From the NCBI RefSeq assembly GCF_030719215.1, contig NZ_CP120983.1, forward strand, positions 5,890,001 to 5,954,000: a stretch of DNA of 64,000 bases. Direction: 5' to 3'. This document shows positions 25,389 through 33,527 of this stretch, piece after piece; positions within the stretch are counted from its first letter, which is position 1; the number at the start of each line of letters is the position of its first letter. The translations under genes were made by a program, and so were the position numbers. The notes under the pieces were generated by a model that did not search any database, was not told where the DNA came from, and saw nothing but the letters and a program-made list of their open reading frames with translations. This DNA comes from Streptomyces sp. Alt3. GTDB taxonomy: Bacteria > Actinomycetota > Actinomycetes > Streptomycetales > Streptomycetaceae.

Positions 25389-27100
25389 GCGAGACCCTCC
25401 AGGGCCGTGCGCACCTGGGACACGGTCAGCCACTGCCGCGGCGCCAGGACCTTCGAGGTCTGCGGGGCGAAGGCGGGGGAGGACACCACGACCTGCCGGG
25501 TCGGGCCGTCGGCGACGACCTCACCGTCGGCCAGGATCACCACCCGGTCCGCCAGCTCCGCCGCCAGCTCCACGTCATGGGTGGCCAGGACGATGGCGTG
25601 GCCCCCGGCCGCCAGCCGCCGCAGTACACCGACGAGCCGTGCCTTCGCCGCGTAGTCCAGGCCGCGCGTCGGCTCGTCGAGGAGGAGGAGCGGAGGGCGG
25701 GCGGTGAGCACCAGGGCGAGGGCGAGCGCGAGCCGCTGCCCCTCCGAGAGATCGCGGGGGTGGACACCGTCCGGCACCCCGGGCAGCAGCTCGGAGACCA
25801 GGGCGCGGCAACTGCCCTCGGGTGCGCCCGCGTCGGAGTCGGCCGCCGCGCACTCGGCGGCGACCGTGTCCGCGTACAGCAGATCGCGCGGTTCCTGCGG
25901 TACGAGCCCGACCCGGCGCACCATGTCGCGGGGCGGGGTGCCGGACGGCTGGAGACCGCCGACGAGGACGGAGCCCGTGGTCGGCGGGGTCGTACCGACC
26001 AGGGTCGAGAGCAGGGTCGACTTGCCGGCGCCGTTGCGGCCCATCAGGGCCACGGTCTCACCCGGCGCGACGGACAGCGTCACCCCGCGCAGCGCCTGGA
26101 CCCGTCCGTGCCGCACCCCGAGTCCCTCGACCCGGGTGACGACACCGGCGAGCGGGGCAGGCGCGGGGGACGGGGCCGGACGGCGGCCGAGCAGCCGGCC
26201 CAAAAGGCCGGGGCGGGGCGCGGCCGGTTCGGGCAGCGGGACGGGTGCGGCGTCGGCCGGGGCCTCACGCTCCGGCGGCTCCACGTCGGCCAGCCGCTCC
26301 CGCAGGTCCACCGCACGGCGCCGGGCGTCACGCACCGACAGCGGCAGCGGATCCCAGCCCACCAGCCGGCCCAGGTCCACCACCGGCGGCCGGACGGGCG
26401 ACAGCGCCATGATGTCCGCGGGCGCGCCCATCACCGGCGCGGCACCGGGGGCGGGCAGCAGGAGGACCTGGTCCGCGTACTGGACCACACGCTCCAGCCG
26501 GTGCTCGGCCATGAGCACCGTCGTGCCCAGGTCGTGCACCAGGCGCTGGAGCACCGCCAGCACGTCCTCGGCCGCCGCCGGGTCCAGGGCGGACGTCGGC
26601 TCGTCGAGGACCAGGACCCTGGGGTGCGGGGTGAGGACCGAGCCGATCGCGACCCGCTGCCGCTGGCCCCCGGAGAGCGTGGCGATCGGCCGGTCACGCA
26701 ACTCGGCGAGCCCCAGCAGATCCAGCGTCTCCTCGACCCTGCGTCGCATCACGTCCGGGGCGAGGCCCAGCGACTCCATGCCGTACGCCAGCTCGTCCTC
26801 GACGGTGTCCGTCACGAAGTGGGCGAGCGGGTCCTGGCCCACCGTGCCCACCAGATCGGCGAGTTCACGCGGTTTGTGGGTGCGGGTGTCGCGTCCGCCC
26901 ACGGTGACCCGGCCGGACAGCACCCCGCCGGTGAAGTGCGGCACCAGACCGGACACCGCACCCAGCAGAGTCGACTTACCGACACCGGATGGGCCGACGG
27001 CCAGCACCAGTTCGCCCTCGGGGATCGTGAGGTCCACCCCGGACAGAGTGGGGCGCCCGGCGCCCTCGTACCGTACCGAGACCTGCTCGAACCGGATCAT
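25385..27100 (-). CDS. Fused energy-coupling-factor ABC ATPase (EcfA1-EcfA2)
   Basis: 571 residues with two complete ABC cassettes. Cassette 1 has Walker A GPSGVGKST (about 36-44), signature LSGGQRQR and Walker B VLVLDEPTSALD. A Pro/Ala-rich linker follows (about 265-320). Cassette 2 has Walker A GRNGAGKST (about 350), signature LSEGQRLA, with Glu in place of the second Gly, and LLLLDEPTRGLD. It drives the ECF transporter by ATP hydrolysis on the cytoplasmic face. Its ATG overlaps the EcfT stop by four bases and AGGAG lies upstream. Confidence 0.92.
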   Translation of the reverse strand: MIRFEQVSVRYEGAGRPTLSGVDLTIPEGELVLAVGPSGVGKSTLLGAVSGLVPHFTGGVLSGRVTVGGRDTRTHKPRELADLVGTVGQDPLAHFVTDTVEDELAYGMESLGLAPDVMRRRVEETLDLLGLAELRDRPIATLSGGQRQRVAIGSVLTPHPRVLVLDEPTSALDPAAAEDVLAVLQRLVHDLGTTVLMAEHRLERVVQYADQVLLLPAPGAAPVMGAPADIMALSPVRPPVVDLGRLVGWDPLPLSVRDARRRAVDLRERLADVEPPEREAPADAAPVPLPEPAAPRPGLLGRLLGRRPAPSPAPAPLAGVVTRVEGLGVRHGRVQALRGVTLSVAPGETVALMGRNGAGKSTLLSTLVGTTPPTTGSVLVGGLQPSGTPPRDMVRRVGLVPQEPRDLLYADTVAAECAAADSDAGAPEGSCRALVSELLPGVPDGVHPRDLSEGQRLALALALVLTARPPLLLLDEPTRGLDYAAKARLVGVLRRLAAGGHAIVLATHDVELAAELADRVVILADGEVVADGPTRQVVVSSPAFAPQTSKVLAPRQWLTVSQVRTALEGLA

Positions 27101-28242
27101 GCGCGCTCCTTGGAGTCCGAGGAAGAGAGGGGAAGCGGAGCCACCGCGGCGGGCAGCAGACCGATCAGCACGGCGGCGGCGGGCCACAGCGGCAGCACGG
27201 GAGCGGTGAGCGGCAGGACACCGGGGCGCAGGGCCTCCGGGTCGGCGGCGCCCGCCCGGATCATCACCGCGGCGACCGCCGCGCCCGAGCCCGCGACGAG
27301 CCAGGCGCGTACGCCCCAGCGGTCCGGCCGGTAGCGGGTACGGACCGAGCGGCGGCCGCCCAGCCTGAGCCCGGCCCCCGCGGCGGCCAGACCGGCCAGC
27401 AGCAACGGCAGCCCGTGCACCGCGCCCTGCGCGGCCAGCAGCCCGTACGTCCCCGCGCACACGCCGAGCAGCCCGCCGAGCGTCAGCACGTGCGTGGTGC
27501 GCCGGACGGCGGGCGGGACCTGAGCGGTGCGCCCGTACCCCCGCGCGTCCATCGAAGCCGCCACGGCCACCGAACGCTCCAGCGCGCCCTCCAGCACCGG
27601 CAGCCCGATCTGGAGCACCGCCCGGACCCCGCCGGTCGGGCGGCCGCGCAGCCGGCGGGCCGTCCGCAGCCGTGCCACGTCGGCGACCATGTTCGGCGCG
27701 AACGTCATCGCGACGACGACGGCGACCCCCACCTCGTACAGGGCGCCGGGCAGGGACTTCAGCAGCCGGGCCGGATTGGCCAGCGAGTTCGCCGCACCGA
27801 CGCAGATCAGCAGTGTGGCCAGCTTCGCGCCCTCGTACAGGGCGAAGACCACCTGCTCCGCGGTGACCCGGCCGCCGATCCTGACCCCCTGCGCCCAGTC
27901 GGGCAACGGCACCTCGGGCACCGTGAACAGGGTGTGCGTACCGGGCAGCGGCGAGCCGAGGAAGACGGTGAACACCAGCCGCACCGCGACGACGAACAGC
28001 CCGAGCCTGATGAACGCCCCGTACGAACGGGCCCACGGCGCGTCCGTACGGCGCGCCGCCACCACGTAACCGGCCACCCCCACCAGCAGTCCGAGCAGCA
28101 GCGGGTTGGTGGTCCGGGACGCGGCGGTCGCCAGCCCGAGGGCCCACAGCCACCAGGCCCCCGCCGGAAGCGCGTTGCCGCGCGTCGCCGCGGGCGCGCG
28201 CAGGGCAGGGCGGAGCCGGGCCGGGCCGGTGGAGCGGGTCAT
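27097..28242 (-). CDS. ECF transporter transmembrane subunit EcfT (CbiQ family)
   Basis: 381 residues. Integral membrane coupling subunit linking the S component to the ATPases. It shows the EcfT coupling helices with Ala-Arg-Gly-like motifs (SMDARGYGR after ALERSVAVAA, and the RTARRLRGRP segment) and about six to eight membrane helices, including extra C-terminal ones beyond the usual length near 260 residues. It overlaps both neighbours by four bases, so the five genes are translated in a coupled chain. Confidence 0.9.
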   Translation of the reverse strand: MTRSTGPARLRPALRAPAATRGNALPAGAWWLWALGLATAASRTTNPLLLGLLVGVAGYVVAARRTDAPWARSYGAFIRLGLFVVAVRLVFTVFLGSPLPGTHTLFTVPEVPLPDWAQGVRIGGRVTAEQVVFALYEGAKLATLLICVGAANSLANPARLLKSLPGALYEVGVAVVVAMTFAPNMVADVARLRTARRLRGRPTGGVRAVLQIGLPVLEGALERSVAVAASMDARGYGRTAQVPPAVRRTTHVLTLGGLLGVCAGTYGLLAAQGAVHGLPLLLAGLAAAGAGLRLGGRRSVRTRYRPDRWGVRAWLVAGSGAAVAAVMIRAGAADPEALRPGVLPLTAPVLPLWPAAAVLIGLLPAAVAPLPLSSSDSKERA

Positions 28243-28916
28243 CGGCGGCGGCGGGCCCGCAGTACGGCGGCGACACCCAGGACGAGCACCGCGCCGATAC
28301 CGGCGAGCACACCCACCGACGGGCCGCCGTCGCCGGACGCGTCCTGCGCACCCTCCGTGGCGGATGCTGTGGCCGCGCCGTCCGGCTTCGCGGTCTCCGG
28401 CCGCGCGCCCACCTGCTCACCGCAGCCCGAGCGCGGGTAGCCCGAGATCGCGCAGAGCATCGCGGCGCTGTCGTACCGCAGCGGCTTCGCCACCGAGGCG
28501 AGGGCTTCCGCCGTGCTCGCGTCAGGTGCGACCAGGGCGCAGGCGGTGCGCGGAGCCGGCGGTTCCTCTCCGTCCGGCGCGTCCGCCGCCGTGCCCGGAT
28601 CGATGACCAGCGCGATCCGCTTGAGGCCGTCCTCCGCCGGGGTGCCCGCGCAGACCGTCCCGAAGTCCGGAGCGCGGCGCGGCTGGGCCGAATCCTGTGA
28701 GTCCTCGCTCACCGAGAAGCGGAAACCCTGCACCGTGCCGTCGTCCGGCCGGACCGAGGAGGGCCCCTGCGTGGCGTACGTCCAGCCCTTTCCGCCGTCG
28801 CCCTCCCAGAACGACCAGTAGCGGTAGCCGGCCGCATACGCGTTTCCGGCGCCCAGCAGGGCCAGCAGGGCGGCGACGACGAGAAGCAGCGTCGCCCTGC
28901 CCGGCGGGCGCCTCAC
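28239..28916 (-). CDS. Secreted, membrane-anchored protein with transcobalamin beta-domain-like segment
   Basis: 225 residues. A signal peptide (about 1-28, ending AGNAYAA) leads into an extracytoplasmic domain starting YRYWSFWEGDGGKGWTYAT and continuing PDDGTVQGFRFSV. That layout resembles the YWxF...W...DGD.V.W motif pattern of DUF4430, the beta domain of intrinsic factor and transcobalamin. Paired Cys residues follow, and a C-terminal helix with RARRRR end anchors the protein. I recall relatives labelled SCO2322 family. I infer that it pairs with the upstream alpha-barrel protein to capture cobalamin. It starts with GTGA overlap. Confidence 0.65.
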   Translation of the reverse strand: MRRPPGRATLLLVVAALLALLGAGNAYAAGYRYWSFWEGDGGKGWTYATQGPSSVRPDDGTVQGFRFSVSEDSQDSAQPRRAPDFGTVCAGTPAEDGLKRIALVIDPGTAADAPDGEEPPAPRTACALVAPDASTAEALASVAKPLRYDSAAMLCAISGYPRSGCGEQVGARPETAKPDGAATASATEGAQDASGDGGPSVGVLAGIGAVLVLGVAAVLRARRRR

Positions 28917-30172
28917 AGCTGCTGGTTCTTCCGGCGGCCGCTGAGGAGGAAACCGATGCCCGCGCCGAAGGCGAGACCGATGCCGATGATCCACCAGAGG
29001 CCGAGACCCTCGTCGTCGCTGCTCGTGTCCGCGGGCTTGGAGGGCGTCGTCGCGGTCGGCGAGGGCACCGCCGTGGCTGCGGGCGCCGGGCCCGTGGCGT
29101 TGAGCTGCCTGACGAGGTCGACGCCCCCGAAGTCCCGGGCGTCGGTGCCGGTCGCGTGGGCGGCGAGGACCAGCTGGGCGGTGGCGGCGGGACCGCCCTC
29201 CTTCGCCCAGCCCTGGGCGTGCTTCTCCAGATACGCGACGGAGTCGGCCGCCTCGTCCTTGTGCCCGGCTGCCGCCAGCGCCACGACGGCGTCCGCCGTG
29301 TTGCCGAAGTCCGGCTGCGGGGCCGACTCCTCGGCGCCCGGCATCGGAGGCAGATCCAGATACCCCTTCCCGGCCAGAGCCTTCGCCAGGTAGGAGGCGC
29401 CGTTCTGCGCGGACTGCTCGGGGGTGAGGTCGCTGCCCTCGGTGCAGACGGGGGCCTTCACCGCGTTGTAGTTCCCCGCGGCCATGCCCTTGCCCATCGA
29501 GCCGAGCACCGCGGCCGCCGTGGCGTCCGCGTTCGCGGCCAGCTTGCCCGCCTTGTCCGGCTGGTAGGCGAACGCCCCGCCGTCCTCGCCGCCGCAGGGC
29601 AGCGCGAAGGTCTGCAGCGCCGTGTACGGAGTCTTCCCGCCCGCCTTGGTGATGTCGGCGAGCGGCACGCCCGCCCGGGCCAGGGCGCCGTTCACGACGG
29701 CGGTGGAGTTGGCGTCGCTCGGGCTGCCAGGGTTGTAGCCCCAGCCGCCGTCGTCGTTCTGCACGGACTTGAGCCAGGCGACTCCGTTGTCCACGACCTC
29801 GCGGTGCACACCGAGCTCGACCACGGCCTGGACAGCCGCCGCCGTCGCGTTGGTGTCCGCGACCGTCTTGTCGTCGCAGGGACGGGAGGCGTCGCGGTAC
29901 GAGGCGAAGGCCCCGCTGTCGCACTGCTGGCCGACGAGCCAGTCCACCGACTTCGTGGCGGGCGTGACCAGCTCGATCTTCTGGGCGAGGAAGGCCAGCG
30001 ACTGGCGCCACACCCCGTCGTACGTCGGGTCCTTGGTGCCGTACAGCCCCTCCGGAAGGTCCGGTGCGGAGGGGGACGGGGACGGACTCGGCGCGGCGAG
30101 GGCCGCCGGGGCGGCCGCTCCACAGAGCACGGCGGTGATCGCGAGCGCTGCCGCGCGACGGCGTACGGACAT
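28913..30172 (-). CDS. Surface-anchored squalene-cyclase-fold protein, putative cobalamin-binding alpha barrel
   Basis: 419 residues. Signal peptide about 1-27, Pro/Ser-rich spacer, then repeats of the terpenoid-cyclase alpha/alpha type: NGVAWLKSVQNDDGGWGYNPG, ADTNATAAAVQAVVEL, NSTAVVNGALARAG, AFAYQP and NTADAVVALAAAGH. A Thr/Pro-rich stalk and a C-terminal helix (WWIIGIGLAFGAGIGFLL) plus basic tail anchor it. Annotation pipelines call such proteins prenyltransferase/squalene oxidase repeat; intrinsic factor and transcobalamin share this barrel. First gene after the B12 riboswitch, hence the inferred B12 role. ATG 30172 is chosen because the signal peptide starts there. Confidence 0.8.
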   Translation of the reverse strand: MSVRRRAAALAITAVLCGAAAPAALAAPSPSPSPSAPDLPEGLYGTKDPTYDGVWRQSLAFLAQKIELVTPATKSVDWLVGQQCDSGAFASYRDASRPCDDKTVADTNATAAAVQAVVELGVHREVVDNGVAWLKSVQNDDGGWGYNPGSPSDANSTAVVNGALARAGVPLADITKAGGKTPYTALQTFALPCGGEDGGAFAYQPDKAGKLAANADATAAAVLGSMGKGMAAGNYNAVKAPVCTEGSDLTPEQSAQNGASYLAKALAGKGYLDLPPMPGAEESAPQPDFGNTADAVVALAAAGHKDEAADSVAYLEKHAQGWAKEGGPAATAQLVLAAHATGTDARDFGGVDLVRQLNATGPAPAATAVPSPTATTPSKPADTSSDDEGLGLWWIIGIGLAFGAGIGFLLSGRRKNQQL

Positions 30173-30189
30173 GGCGGGCCGGGCCTCTC

Positions 30190-30290
30190 GAATGGGGTCT
30201 TCCCCCGCTCGAGCTGGGCCGAGCGCGTAGGGATCGGGTCGGCACCGGATTCGCACCGGCTTCCCCTGTACGGGCATGATGACGACCAGC
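30190..30290 (-). promoter_or_regulatory. Cobalamin riboswitch
   Basis: The leader on the minus strand contains GGGGAAGCCGGTGCGAATCC at 30247-30266, continuing GG and a GACCCG segment, the near-invariant core of cobalamin riboswitches. A B12-box-like GAGCGGGGGAAGACCCC follows at 30194-30210, just before the first start codon. A -10-like TAGAGT lies at about 30293-30298. It should shut the operon when adenosyl- or other cobalamin is plentiful. The element is rather short, so subclass is uncertain. Confidence 0.88.
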
Positions 30291-30446
30291 CCACTCTACC
30301 GGGGCGCTCCCGACCCCCTCCGGGCGGACAGCCGCACCCGGACGTCCGAGGGCCTTCCCAGCAGGTCAGAGCCCGTGCGAGACTCCGGCGGGGGTCACAT
30401 GGGCGCGTGCCCGTGGGGGAGGAACGACCGGGGCGGGAAGCATCCA

Positions 30447-30965
30447 GTGCGCGGAACCAGAAGAGGCACGGCGACGGTCGCCGTCATGGCGGCCGGACTC
30501 ATCACGCTGACGGCGGGCTGCGGCCTCGTCGGGGACGCCGGGAGCGCCCCGGCCCCCTCCCCGGAGCCCACCCCGCCGTTCACGGCGCAGACGGTCGCCG
30601 ACGAGATAGCCGGCTTCGCCCGGGCCGGAGGACTCCCCGAGGGGGACACCTCGGCATCCGGCCCCGCGAAGGGCGACTGGCGGGCATGCGTGGCGCCCTG
30701 GACCGGCGACGCGCCGGCGGCCGGAGCCGCCGACGCCTTCGACGCGACGGTGACACGCCTGCGGCAGCACGACTGGGAGATCGTCTCCAGCCACGCCGAG
30801 CAGGACATCACCTACCGCACCCTCAGCAAGCGGGGCTGGATGCTGTACGCCCGCTACCACGACGGTGACGGCTCCGGCACCTTGCGGACCGTGTCGCTCA
30901 ACGCGGTCGAGGACAGCTGCCGACTGCCCGGGAAGGTCCTGGGCGACTACGAGGACCCGGTCTGA
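30447..30965 (+). CDS. Putative lipoprotein of unknown function
   Basis: 172 residues. An N-terminal Arg-rich region and hydrophobic helix lead to the lipobox LTAGC (Cys near 24), so the mature protein should be lipid-anchored outside the membrane. The globular part has ADEIAGFARAGGLPEGD, WRACVAPWTGD and YRTLSKRGWMLYARYHDGDG with a late Cys (VEDSCRLPG) that may pair with the one in WRACV. GTG 30447 follows a GGGA element and starts the signal peptide neatly; ATG 30399 is possible. It diverges from the B12 operon, and its end overlaps the depolymerase end by 19 bases. Confidence 0.75.
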   Translation: MRGTRRGTATVAVMAAGLITLTAGCGLVGDAGSAPAPSPEPTPPFTAQTVADEIAGFARAGGLPEGDTSASGPAKGDWRACVAPWTGDAPAAGAADAFDATVTRLRQHDWEIVSSHAEQDITYRTLSKRGWMLYARYHDGDGSGTLRTVSLNAVEDSCRLPGKVLGDYEDPV

Positions 30966-32437
30966 CAGCCGGAGTCCGCGATCACGAAGTGGCCCGCCGG
31001 GGCCTCCCGGAGGGTGTGGGTGACGAACACGTTGTACAGCCCCATGTCCTGGTCCGAACCGTTCGCGTAGGCGTGGCCGCCCGAGGTGTGCGCCCGGCCG
31101 GCCGTCACATGTGCGTAGTTCGTCGCGGTGAAGCACCTGGCGGGGGCCGCGCCGCCCGAGGTGGTCGCGGTCACGGCGGACGAGCCCGCCCCGGCGGCCC
31201 CCGAGGAGTCGGCCGCGGTCACCGAGTAGCGGTAGGCGGTGCCCGCGGTCAGGCCGGTGTCCGTGAACGACGTGGACGCGGTCGTGGTCACCTTCGCGCC
31301 GTCGCGGTACACCGTGTAGGAGGCCGCGCCCGTGACCGCGCTCCACGTCAGTGACGCGCTGCTGTCCGTGACCCCGGTGACCTTCAGACCGGCCGGGGCG
31401 GGCAGCCCGTCCCCACCGCCCGGTGCCGCCTTGTCCAGGCCCCAGAACACGCCCGTGTGGTAGGCCGAGCAGATGGTGTCCAGGAAGTACGCGGCCGTCG
31501 AACCGCACTGCCCGGCGCCCGATCCGGGGTCCACCGGCAGACCGTGTCCCATGCCGGACACCGAGAAGGTCTCCACGGCGGGCTGCCCGGACGCGTCGTC
31601 GTAGACGCTCCGGGTGGTGCTGCCCGGCAGGCTCTCCGTGCGGGACGGGGTCTGGCCGATGCCCCAGACGTCGGTCCACTGGTCGCGCAGCGCGGTGGCG
31701 TTGGCGGGGCGGACCGTGTAGTCGGACGTGCCCTGCCAGATCGCCACCCGGGGCCAGGGCCCGGTCCAGCCCGGGTGGGAACCGCGGACCTTGTCGCCCC
31801 ACCGGGCGGGCGAGAGCTGCTGCGGGCCCGTCTGGCAGCCGGAGGCGGCGGCCTGACTGGTGGCGCACTGCGCGGGGAGACCGGAGGCGACCGACCCGCC
31901 CGCGAAGACGTCCGGGTAGGCGGCCAGCAGATCGGCGGTCATCCCGCCGCCCGCGGACAGCCCGGTGACGAACACCCGGCGGCCGTCGGAGCCGTACGTC
32001 TGCTTCGCGTACTCGACCATCTGCACCACGGACGCCGCCTCGCCCCTGCCCCGCGTGCTGTCCGCCGGGTCGAACCAGCCGAAGCACGAGAGGGCGTTGT
32101 TCGCCGAGGTGGTCTGCGGGAAGACGACGTCGAAGCCCCACAGGTCGGCGTACTCGGTCCAGCCCGAGTTGGTGTAGTAGGCGTTCGCCGACTGCGTGCA
32201 GCCGTGCAGAGCGACCACCAGGGGCGCGCCCGCCGGCACGTCGTCGGGGGTGTAGGCGAACATCTGGAGACCGCCGGGGTTCGAGCCGAAGCCGGTGACC
32301 TGCTGGAGTCCGGCGGCCGCCGCGGCCGTGGGGGTGGCGACGGCGGGGGCCGGGTGCGCGCCGAGCACGGCGAGCAGGACACAGGCGGAGGCAGAGGTGA
32401 CGCGGCGGAGCAGGCGTCGCAGGGTCGATGGGCGCAC
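30947..32437 (-). CDS. Secreted polyhydroxybutyrate depolymerase with FN3 linker
   Basis: 496 residues. A signal peptide (about 1-35) precedes an esterase domain with oxyanion LHGC (77-80), nucleophile GLSAG (Ser161) and His in GMGHGLPVD (near 300), the type of catalytic triad of extracellular PHB depolymerases. A fibronectin III linker covers about 348-432 (PAGLKVTGVTDSSASLTW). The C-terminal segment starting ARCFTATNYAHVTAGRAH is a substrate-binding domain seen in these enzymes. It cuts environmental poly(3-hydroxybutyrate) to oligomers. GAGGAGG precedes the GTG start. It diverges from 3-hydroxybutyrate dehydrogenase. Confidence 0.9.
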   Translation of the reverse strand: MRPSTLRRLLRRVTSASACVLLAVLGAHPAPAVATPTAAAAAGLQQVTGFGSNPGGLQMFAYTPDDVPAGAPLVVALHGCTQSANAYYTNSGWTEYADLWGFDVVFPQTTSANNALSCFGWFDPADSTRGRGEAASVVQMVEYAKQTYGSDGRRVFVTGLSAGGGMTADLLAAYPDVFAGGSVASGLPAQCATSQAAASGCQTGPQQLSPARWGDKVRGSHPGWTGPWPRVAIWQGTSDYTVRPANATALRDQWTDVWGIGQTPSRTESLPGSTTRSVYDDASGQPAVETFSVSGMGHGLPVDPGSGAGQCGSTAAYFLDTICSAYHTGVFWGLDKAAPGGGDGLPAPAGLKVTGVTDSSASLTWSAVTGAASYTVYRDGAKVTTTASTSFTDTGLTAGTAYRYSVTAADSSGAAGAGSSAVTATTSGGAAPARCFTATNYAHVTAGRAHTSGGHAYANGSDQDMGLYNVFVTHTLREAPAGHFVIADSGCQTGSS

Positions 32438-32688
32438 GGTGGGGCCTCCTCGTCGGACGTGCGGAACTGCTGCCGGAACCTATGGGCCGAGGGCCGGGCC
32501 GCCCATGTGGCAGGGGGACATCCGCCGCCCACCGCTGTGTGCGGCGCTCCTCTTGCGCACGCTCCGGACCTCCGGCCGCCCGCCGCCCCCGCCGGCCCGC
32601 GCCATGTACGCCGCCACCATGCGGGCTCCCCAGGGTGTGTGCACCGACCCCGTGTGAAGCGCGCGGCGACGTCCTTACGGTGACGCCC

Positions 32689-33465
32689 ATGCAGACTTCC
32701 CGGACCCCCGAGCACGACCCCCGCGCCCTCGCCGGACGCACGGCCCTGGTCACCGGCGCCGCGAGCGGCATCGGACTGGCCTGCGCGCAGGCACTCGCCG
32801 CCGCGGGAGCCCATGTGCACGTGGTGGACAAGGCGGGCGACGCCGCAGAGAGCCTGGCGTCACGCATCGGCGGCACGGCCTGGGTGGCCGACCTCTCCGT
32901 GGCCGAGGCGGTGGACGGGCTGCCCGCCGACGTGGACATCGTGGTCAACAACGCGGGGCTCCAGCACGTGGCCCCCGTGCACGAGTTCCCGCCGGACCGC
33001 TTCGCCCTGATCCACCGCGTCATGGTGGAAGCCCCGTTCCGCATCTTGCGCCGCACGCTCCCCGGCATGTACGAACGCGGCTGGGGCCGCGTCGTCAACA
33101 TCTCGTCCGTGCACGGGCTGCGCGCGAGTCCCTACAAGTCGGCCTACGTCTCGGCAAAGCACGCACTGGAGGGTCTCAGCAAGGTGGTCGCACTCGAAGC
33201 GGCGCCGCACGGCGTGACGAGCAACTGCGTCAGCCCCGGCTACGTCCGCACGCCCCTGGTCGAGGACCAGATCGCCGACCAGGCCCGCAGCCACGGCATC
33301 TCCGAACAGGAGGTCGTGGGCCGGGTGCTGCTGGAACGCAGCGCCCTCAAGTCGCTGATCGAGCCCGGTGACGTGGCCGGGGCCGTCCTGTGGCTGTGCG
33401 GACCTGGCACGGCGCACATCACCGGGAGCTCCCTCACGATGGACGGCGGCTGGACCGCCAACTGA
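32689..33465 (+). CDS. 3-Hydroxybutyrate dehydrogenase (SDR family)
   Basis: 258 residues. NAD-dependent oxidation of D-3-hydroxybutyrate to acetoacetate. The SDR signatures are TGAASGIGLACAQAL (cofactor loop), NNAGLQHVAPVHEF, ISSVHGLRASPYKSAYVSAKH with catalytic Ser, Tyr and Lys, and VSPGYVRTPLVEDQI; the QHVAPVHEFP and YVRTPLVEDQI wordings are specific to 3-hydroxybutyrate dehydrogenases. Opposite the secreted PHB depolymerase, it takes up the released monomer. No clear ribosome binding site is seen; GTG 32680 is an alternative start. It probably forms an operon with the PucR gene. Confidence 0.9.
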   Translation: MQTSRTPEHDPRALAGRTALVTGAASGIGLACAQALAAAGAHVHVVDKAGDAAESLASRIGGTAWVADLSVAEAVDGLPADVDIVVNNAGLQHVAPVHEFPPDRFALIHRVMVEAPFRILRRTLPGMYERGWGRVVNISSVHGLRASPYKSAYVSAKHALEGLSKVVALEAAPHGVTSNCVSPGYVRTPLVEDQIADQARSHGISEQEVVGRVLLERSALKSLIEPGDVAGAVLWLCGPGTAHITGSSLTMDGGWTAN

Positions 33466-33527
33466 CGTGACCGGACCGCCGACCGACCACCCACCACCCG
33501 TGCGAGCCGGAAGAACGATGACCGCCC

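Noticed and set aside
25385..28420. A single 1011-residue open frame on the minus strand
   Set aside because: Only its C-terminal 571 residues are real (the fused ATPase). The upstream part runs out of frame through EcfT and the anchored protein gene and has no family likeness.
28913..30172. The barrel protein as a true squalene/hopene cyclase
   Set aside because: It is secreted and anchored, is too short, and lacks a DxDD catalytic motif.
30173..30277. An N-terminal extension of the barrel protein (start at 30277)
   Set aside because: The extra codons lie in the riboswitch; the signal peptide begins at ATG 30172.
30366..33101. A 911-residue minus-strand open frame
   Set aside because: It reads the depolymerase and dehydrogenase regions out of frame; composition is Arg, Gly and Pro heavy, as expected for a GC-rich shadow.
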